Origin: Chloroflexi bacterium RBG_16_60_22
GTDB lineage: Bacteria > Chloroflexota > Dehalococcoidia > Dehalococcoidales > RBG-16-60-22
Assembly: GCA_001796935.1 (NCBI GenBank)
Contig: MGNX01000007.1
Span: 1 to 27,280, forward strand
DNA: 27,280 nucleotides
Reading direction: 5' to 3'
Part shown: positions 22,335 to 27,280 of the stretch, one piece after another
Position numbering within the stretch: position 1 is the stretch's first letter
How the letters are laid out: each line of letters starts with the position of its first letter
Notes under the pieces: model-generated
The model's database searches: none
The model's input: the letters and a program-made list of their open reading frames with translations, nothing else
Told to the model about the DNA's origin: nothing
Translations under genes and position numbers: made by a program

Positions 22335-22844
22335 ATGAATTCAGGCAGGTTTATCAACGGCTGGACTGTCCTCGCGGCGCTGCTGGTGCTAATCGTCATC
22401 GCCGGCGGCATCGTCATCGGGGTAAGACAAAACCGGGGGCCGGGGGTGGAGATTTCCCTGGAGCCGCAGGCGGAAGTCCGGGGCAACGTCTATATCGGCG
22501 GCGAGGTCAATAACCCCGGACGCTACCCCCTGGCAGCGGGGGACAGCGTCGACGATTTGCTCCGGGCGGCCGGCGGCATCAGCGCCGGCGCCGACCCCGA
22601 CCGGATTGACCTCGTCGTTCCCGCCCTGTCCAACACCATAACTCCTCAAAAGGTCAATATCAACACCGCCGATGCCTGGCTGCTGGCGGCCCTGCCCGGT
22701 ATCGGGGAGGGGAAGGCCGATGCCATTATCGATTACCGCGAGGAGCACGGCCCCTTCCGTGACATCGACGAGCTGGTCAGGGTGGCCGGTATCGGCCCGG
22801 GCACTTTAGAGAACATCCGGCACCTCATCACCGTCGCCGACTGA
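22335..22844 (+). CDS. comEA: ComEA-family DNA-uptake receptor
   Basis: This is a membrane-anchored extracellular DNA-binding protein of natural transformation. From the ATG at 22335 it has 169 residues: a transmembrane anchor at 11-31, an SLBB domain at about 50-95 (VYIGGEVNNPGRYPLAAGDS), and the helix-hairpin-helix DNA-binding domain at 107-169 (VNINTADAWLLAALPGIGEG, then GIGPGTLENI). This is the standard ComEA arrangement in Gram-positive-type cells. An in-frame TTG at 22275 lies inside the predicted -35 box and is rejected. comEC follows after 18 nt. Whether the organism is actually competent cannot be judged from these two genes. Confidence 0.92.
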   Translation: MNSGRFINGWTVLAALLVLIVIAGGIVIGVRQNRGPGVEISLEPQAEVRGNVYIGGEVNNPGRYPLAAGDSVDDLLRAAGGISAGADPDRIDLVVPALSNTITPQKVNINTADAWLLAALPGIGEGKADAIIDYREEHGPFRDIDELVRVAGIGPGTLENIRHLITVAD

Positions 22845-22862
22845 TTTTCAGGATTGGGATAA

Positions 22863-25265
22863 GTGTTACTCGTCTTTCTTAGCTGCGTCTGGGTGGTCGG
22901 GGTCTTGCTGGGGTCAAAGTTCCATCTGCCCCCGGCCCTCGCCCTCGTCGGGCTGGTCCCCCTGTTACTCCTCTTCTTTACCCGCACCCGCCGCCGGCCG
23001 CTTGTCCTGGCTGCGCTGGGGATTTTCATCATCGTGGGGGCGGCCGCTTACTCCTTCGCCAGCCTCAACGCCGTCGATGCCGCCCGGCTGCGCTACTATA
23101 ACGACACCGGCACCATGGTAATCAGGGGCACGGTGTCCGCCGACCCCGATGTGCGGGACAACGGCACCCGCCTCACACTGTCCGCCGCCCGGATATTCGT
23201 TGACGGTGATTGGCGGGAGGTCAGGGGAAAGGCGCTGGTCTTCGTGCCCCGCTACCCCGCCCATGAGTATGGCGACGTCCTCCGCCTGGAGGGGGCGCCG
23301 GAGACGCCGGCCCCGGTGGATGACTTCGATTACCGGGGCTACCTGGCGCACCAGGGCATTTATACCGTGATGTTCTACCCGAAAATCGAGGTGCGGGAAA
23401 CCGGGCGGGGTTTCCCGCCGCTGGCCGCCCTTTACTCCTTGAGGGGTGAGCTCGCGGAAAAGCTAGCTGAAGTCCTGCCGGAGCCGCAAGCTTCGCTGGC
23501 GCAGGGTGTTGTCCTGGGTATCCGCGCCAACGTCCCCCCGGAGCTCAGGGAAGCGTTCTCCCGCAGCGGCGCCGCCCATCTCCTGGCGATATCCGGCCTC
23601 CACCTTGGCATCATGGCGGGGGTCGTGCTGGGCCTGGGGCTCTGGCTCTTCGGGCGGCGGCGCTACCTCTACGTCTGGCTGGCGCTGGCGGCCGTCTGGC
23701 TCTACGCTTTGATAACCGGCCTCCACCCGCCGGTGGTGCGGGGGGCCATCATGGCCACCATGTTCCTCCTCGCCGAGCGGCTGGGCCGCCAGCGCAGCGC
23801 CATCGTGGCGCTGACCTTCGCCGCGGCGGTCATGGTGGGCCTCAGCCCCTATATCCTCGGAGATGCCTCTTTCCAGCTGAGCTTCCTGGCCATGGCCGGT
23901 CTGGTATTTATCTTTCCCATCCTGCGCGAGCGGGGCCGGCGGGCGGTGGCGGCGACCCTCGGCGAAGAAGGCGCTCTCGCCGCCACGGGCAACGTTATCG
24001 TCGATACCCTGAGCGCTACCCTGGGGGCCGTCATCGCCGTCTGGCCGGTGGTGGCCTACTACTTCGGCATCGTGTCCCTGGTGGGGCCGCTGACCACGTT
24101 TCTGGCCCTGCCCGCCCTGCCCGGCATCATCATCGCCGGGGCGCTGGCGGCGGTGCTGGGGCTGGGAGTACTGGCGGTGGGACAGGTGGTGGGCTGGCTG
24201 GCCTGGGTCTTCCTCTCCTACCTGCTGGTGGTCGTCGGTGGCCTGGCGGCCCCGTCCGTGTCATCGGTGGCCGTCGACTCGGTCAGCCCCGCCTTCGTAT
24301 GGGGATATTATGTTATTTTCGCCGCCGCTATCTGGTTTTATCGCCGCCGGAGCCGGCGGCGCAGTCCGGCGGCGGGGGCTTCCGGAAGCCTGTCCTTCGC
24401 GCCGGCGCAAATCGGCAAACTGGTTATCGTGCCCCTGCTGGCCGCCGCCGTGCTGGTTACCTTTACGGCGTCATCAATGCCGGACGGCAACCTGCGCGTC
24501 AGCTTCCTGGACGTCGGCGAGGGCGATGCCGTCCTGGTACAGCAGGGCAGCCGCCAGGTCCTCATCGACGGCGGGCCGAGTCCTCAAGCGGTGACCCGGG
24601 CGCTGGGACGGCGGATGCCTTTCTGGGACCGGACCATCGATTTAGTGGTGTTGACCCACCCCCACCAGGACCACCTCGCCGGGCTGGTGGAGGTGCTGCG
24701 GCGCTACCGCGTGGCGCGGGTGCTCGCTCCCGACTTTCCCCACGATTCGCCGCTGTACGACGAGTGGCAGCGAACCGTCGCGGAAAAGGGGATAGAGAGC
24801 ACCCCCGCCCGGGCCGGCCAGCGGATTACCCTGGGAAATGGGGTGGCAATCGAGGTGCTTAACCCGTCGCTGCCTCCCCTGGAGGGAAGCCAGTCGGACG
24901 TGGACAACAATGCCGTGGTGCTGCGGGTCAGTCATGGCGACGTCAGCTTCCTGCTGACCTCGGATATCATGGGGGAGGGGGAGCGGGAGATGGTGCGGCG
25001 GCGGGCCGGCCTGGCCGCCACTGTCCTTAAAGTGGCCCACCACGGCTCGGATACGTCCACCACCCCCGGTTTCCTGGCGGTGGCCGACCCCCGGGTGGCG
25101 GTCATCAGCGTCGGCGCGGACAACCGCTTCGGCCACCCGGACGATGGGGTGGTCGAACGCCTGGCAGGAAAGCTGGGGAAAGAGAGCATCTACCGCACCG
25201 ATGAACACGGAACGATTGACTTTACCACCGATGGGGAGAGGCTCCGGGTGGCGGCGGGGAGGTAA
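22863..25265 (+). CDS. comEC: ComEC/Rec2 DNA-uptake channel
   Basis: This is the inner-membrane channel that carries single-stranded DNA into the cell. It has 800 residues in the full three-part layout: N-terminal helices with a DUF4131/OB-like domain (about 1-190), the multi-helix Competence domain (about 200-490, with HLLAISGLHLGIMAGVVLGL), and a C-terminal metallo-beta-lactamase-like domain (about 535-800). In the latter, HPHQDH at 599-604 and HHGS at 726-729 are the metal-site motifs, so the nuclease-like site seems intact. The start is GTG 22863 with only a weak GGGAT upstream. It is cotranscribed with comEA. Confidence 0.94.
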   Translation: MLLVFLSCVWVVGVLLGSKFHLPPALALVGLVPLLLLFFTRTRRRPLVLAALGIFIIVGAAAYSFASLNAVDAARLRYYNDTGTMVIRGTVSADPDVRDNGTRLTLSAARIFVDGDWREVRGKALVFVPRYPAHEYGDVLRLEGAPETPAPVDDFDYRGYLAHQGIYTVMFYPKIEVRETGRGFPPLAALYSLRGELAEKLAEVLPEPQASLAQGVVLGIRANVPPELREAFSRSGAAHLLAISGLHLGIMAGVVLGLGLWLFGRRRYLYVWLALAAVWLYALITGLHPPVVRGAIMATMFLLAERLGRQRSAIVALTFAAAVMVGLSPYILGDASFQLSFLAMAGLVFIFPILRERGRRAVAATLGEEGALAATGNVIVDTLSATLGAVIAVWPVVAYYFGIVSLVGPLTTFLALPALPGIIIAGALAAVLGLGVLAVGQVVGWLAWVFLSYLLVVVGGLAAPSVSSVAVDSVSPAFVWGYYVIFAAAIWFYRRRSRRRSPAAGASGSLSFAPAQIGKLVIVPLLAAAVLVTFTASSMPDGNLRVSFLDVGEGDAVLVQQGSRQVLIDGGPSPQAVTRALGRRMPFWDRTIDLVVLTHPHQDHLAGLVEVLRRYRVARVLAPDFPHDSPLYDEWQRTVAEKGIESTPARAGQRITLGNGVAIEVLNPSLPPLEGSQSDVDNNAVVLRVSHGDVSFLLTSDIMGEGEREMVRRRAGLAATVLKVAHHGSDTSTTPGFLAVADPRVAVISVGADNRFGHPDDGVVERLAGKLGKESIYRTDEHGTIDFTTDGERLRVAAGR

Positions 25266-25299
25266 GTGTATTATATAGAATAAGTAATGGAGGTATGCA

Positions 25300-26061
25300 A
25301 TGGAAGAGATATGGCATTTGTCTCATGATTTTCACAAGTTTCCAGCTAGAGATGTATTGAAGAATATTATTATAGATGATAGAAAAAATCTTGAACGAGC
25401 GGAATCAGAGCTTAGTGAAGATATCACGCTATTAGATGATGCAATAGTTCTATACGTTGAATCACTCCAAGCAGCTTACAGCCTTATAGACAAATGGAAA
25501 GATAATAATTCTAATCGTGCAGCGATTGCCATGATTGTCTCTTGTTTCAATTACATTCTGCTTGCAAGACATGGTATCTTGCTGGGTTATTACCCAGAAG
25601 TCTGTGATTTATTAAGAAGTTGTTATGAACGAATTTCAAGATGCTATCTATTTTTCCATACTAAGGAATTTGCTAATAAGTTCCTGTCCGGCAAGCCAAT
25701 TTGGCAGAATGAAGTGGACAAACAACTTAGTAAATTAGAGGAAGATCCGGAAAAAAGAGAGGGCCTTTTAAAGAAGTTGAGAGAATATTATGGATTTCTG
25801 TCTGGTGATGCACACCCGAATTTAAAATCATTTGAAGCTCGATATGGAGGAAAAAACCTCGGAGAAAGAGTAGGATTGGACATTTTATTGGGGGGTATTA
25901 TGTCTGCTGGCTTAGGGCGTGTCACAATAATTAGGTTAATTCAGGTAGTGTTAAGCGCATTAAGGATTTTAGGGGTAATATTACCTGAAGGCTCAGGAAG
26001 ATGGGATAAAGATTATCAAAAAATCAGAAAAAAGTGTGATGAAATGGTTGGGAGTCTTTAG
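25300..26061 (+). CDS. AT-rich hypothetical protein, probably acquired
   Basis: This is a 253-residue, mostly alpha-helical, soluble protein that I do not recognise with confidence. Composition differs sharply from all neighbours: the line 25381-25440 has 22 G/C of 60, against 39 of 60 for 25021-25080 in comEC, and codons end mostly in A/T. The start ATG is preceded by GGAGG. Features include an acidic N-terminal region, a hydrophobic segment near 75-97, R-x5-H (Arg114, His120), and SGDAHPN at 168-174. The overall look recalls DUF5677-like or HEPN-like helical proteins seen among defence and orphan genes, but this is only an impression. It sits alone between comEC and convergent methyltransferase genes. 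Confidence 0.75.
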   Translation: MEEIWHLSHDFHKFPARDVLKNIIIDDRKNLERAESELSEDITLLDDAIVLYVESLQAAYSLIDKWKDNNSNRAAIAMIVSCFNYILLARHGILLGYYPEVCDLLRSCYERISRCYLFFHTKEFANKFLSGKPIWQNEVDKQLSKLEEDPEKREGLLKKLREYYGFLSGDAHPNLKSFEARYGGKNLGERVGLDILLGGIMSAGLGRVTIIRLIQVVLSALRILGVILPEGSGRWDKDYQKIRKKCDEMVGSL

Positions 26062-26105
26062 CATCGTCACATATAAGCTATTCCTTTATTAATAGCAGGC
26101 CGGGA

Positions 26106-26792
26106 TTATCCGGGTCGTTGATTTTTAGCCACGCCATAAATCCGCGCCATGTCCGGTTTCTCGGTGGTGTAGTAGTGGACCCAGATGTAGATATGGTGGA
26201 ACAGCGCGGCCAGCAGCGCCGCCCGGGAGCCGAACGCCAGGCCGGGTATCCAGAGCACCAGCAGCCCGTAAGTGTAGATGGCGTTGTTGGTGAACCGGAA
26301 AATCCCCTTTTTCACCAGCGGCGCTCCGCGATAAGACGGGTCGAAATGGTCGATGCCCATCGCCCGGCGGAAGCCAAAATGCCTGACGACCGAATAGTGA
26401 ACGTACAGCACCGGTACGGCGATGACGACGGCCAGCACCGTCAGCAGCAGGCGTTCGATGTCCAGGGTGTTCCGGTTGGCGATGGCCAGCAGCAGTATCA
26501 TGGAGCCCCGGAATAACATAAAGAAGATAAAGCCGGCGGCGTAATAGTTGAATGCGTTTTTCCCCAGTATTCTGGTTACCAGGGAGGAATGCAGCTGGGT
26601 CCGCCAGCAGAACCAGACGTAAATCTGGTGACCCACCGCCGCGGCCAGCGCCAGGTAGAACCACGCCGCCGTGCTGACACCTCCCACGCTCCCTGCGGCA
26701 AATCCTTCCCGGCGGCTGACGGCGATGACCGCCGCCAGGAGGACGGCCAGGAGGATATAGTGCCGGAGCTGCTTTTCAAAAAGAAGTCTCAT
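26106..26792 (-). CDS. Integral-membrane methyltransferase (PEMT/ICMT-like)
   Basis: This is a membrane protein of 228 residues with about five or six hydrophobic helices. The C-terminal signature HYYTTEKPDMARIYG (206-220) corresponds to the cofactor-binding end of isoprenylcysteine carboxyl methyltransferases and phospholipid methyltransferases, where a Glu-Pro/Lys-Pro pair near the last helix contacts SAM. The preceding RFTNNAIYTYGLLVLWIPGL also fits this superfamily, in which an Arg-Asn pair is usual. The substrate is likely a lipid or a small hydrophobic molecule, unknown here. It is 10 nt downstream of a class I methyltransferase gene on the same strand and is probably cotranscribed. Confidence 0.8.
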   Translation of the reverse strand: MRLLFEKQLRHYILLAVLLAAVIAVSRREGFAAGSVGGVSTAAWFYLALAAAVGHQIYVWFCWRTQLHSSLVTRILGKNAFNYYAAGFIFFMLFRGSMILLLAIANRNTLDIERLLLTVLAVVIAVPVLYVHYSVVRHFGFRRAMGIDHFDPSYRGAPLVKKGIFRFTNNAIYTYGLLVLWIPGLAFGSRAALLAALFHHIYIWVHYYTTEKPDMARIYGVAKNQRPG

Positions 26793-26802
26793 ATCCCGTC
26801 AA

Positions 26803-27280
26803 TCACTTCCCCGCCTTTTCCCCCTTTCTCACCAGCAGGCAGATGTTCCGCGAGAACGTCTTGAGCGGCCGGCGGTACCGACTCTCCGGGAAAGATTTCA
26901 GCACCTCGAAACCGGCCCGCTTGGCCAGCTTTTCCAGCTCGTTGTAGGTGAAAAGGTAGTAATTGCGGTAGATTGTCCCGTCTTTCTGGTGCCAGGGCAC
27001 CCGGACGTTCTTCGGCTTCAGCCAGAACCGGGGCTGCCAGCGGTTCCACACGGTGATGAAGGCCTCCCCGCCGGGCTTGAGCACCCGCTTCAACTCCCGG
27101 AACGCCTGTAATCTCTCCCCGCTGTCCCCGAGGTGGTGGTAGGTGGCCACGGCGATGGCCCGGTCGAAGGTCCCGTCGCCGTAGGGCAGGTGACGCGCGT
27201 CAGCTTCCGCCAGGTTGACGTCGAGCTTGAACTTCGCGGCGTACTGCCGCGCCAGCCGCAGCATCTCGCGGGAGAAATCG
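26803..27280 (-). CDS. Class I SAM-dependent methyltransferase, N-terminus outside window
   Basis: This is a partial methyltransferase; the frame continues to the window edge. The visible part starts with DFSREML, the end of motif II (acidic residue after beta 2) that follows the missing glycine motif I. Then come ADARHLPYGDGTFDRAIAV (motifs III-IV), YHHLGDSGERLQAFRELKRV and LKPGGEAFITVWNRW. The VPWHQKDG and YRNYYLFTYNELEKL segments recall the Trm9/ALKBH8 tRNA wobble-uridine methyltransferase group, though small-molecule methyltransferases share much of this. The ATG at 27264 is internal. It probably forms an operon with the downstream membrane methyltransferase. Confidence 0.85.
   Translation of the reverse strand, partial: DFSREMLRLARQYAAKFKLDVNLAEADARHLPYGDGTFDRAIAVATYHHLGDSGERLQAFRELKRVLKPGGEAFITVWNRWQPRFWLKPKNVRVPWHQKDGTIYRNYYLFTYNELEKLAKRAGFEVLKSFPESRYRRPLKTFSRNICLLVRKGEKAGK

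Noticed and set aside
26077..26096. A 6-bp hairpin GCTATT/AATAGC after the AT-rich gene, considered as a terminator
   Set aside because: The stem is short and AT-rich, and no T-run follows on either side strongly enough.
1..27280. Search by eye for tRNA, rRNA, riboswitches, CRISPR arrays and transposase genes
   Set aside because: None seen; intergenic regions are short and show no cloverleaf-like TTCGAAT arms, spaced repeats or transposase motifs.

Overview
The window is a GC-rich bacterial chromosome segment, almost fully coding, with two long blocks of co-oriented genes and no rRNA, tRNA or CRISPR that I can see. The likely source is a Chloroflexota bacterium of the class Dehalococcoidia. 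The grounds are a division cluster stripped to mraZ-rsmH-ftsA-ftsZ without mur or fts wall genes, the neighbouring rsmD-coaD pair, and the general protein style. This assignment is an inference; the GC content looks too high for Dehalococcoides mccartyi itself.

Layout, left to right. (1) 1-2536: the 3' two thirds of leuS, then proC. (2) 2607-7164: a perfect sigma70-type promoter drives a MarR/GbsR-like regulator, a MacA-like lipoprotein adaptor, a MacB/LolD-like ATPase, a MacB-like permease and a CvpA-like membrane protein, which reads as a self-regulated export operon. (3) 7155-7284: a short inverted-repeat element flanked by a 9-bp direct repeat sits exactly at the 3' end of cvpA. (4) 7455-12903, minus strand: a 2[4Fe-4S] ferredoxin; rsmD-coaD with its own promoter and leader hairpin; and the mraZ-rsmH-ftsA-ftsZ operon, which starts from a near-perfect promoter followed by four 10-bp-phased TGGTRN boxes and ends in a hairpin. 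(5) 13187-18116, plus strand: a MogA/MoaB-like molybdopterin protein, trmD, rplS (with an unusual acidic tail), priA and def, a translation/replication housekeeping run. (6) 18113-21639: a divergent small HTH regulator, then an APC-superfamily permease, a universal stress protein and two TrkA/RCK proteins, which look like one regulated transport module. (7) 21789-25265: an NTF2-like protein, comEA and comEC (DNA uptake). (8) 25300-26061: an AT-rich gene of unknown function, probably acquired. (9) 26106-27280, minus strand: an integral-membrane methyltransferase preceded by a class I SAM methyltransferase that runs off the window.

Most of the window is ordinary housekeeping. The parts that deserve attention are the APC-USP-RCK-RCK cassette, the mraZ operator array, the reduced division cluster with a Shine-Dalgarno/start-stop motif between rsmH and ftsA, the insertion-like repeat behind cvpA, the long acidic tail on ribosomal protein L19, and the AT-rich orphan gene. 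I do not see clear proof of a wholly new system; the transporter cassette is the best candidate.
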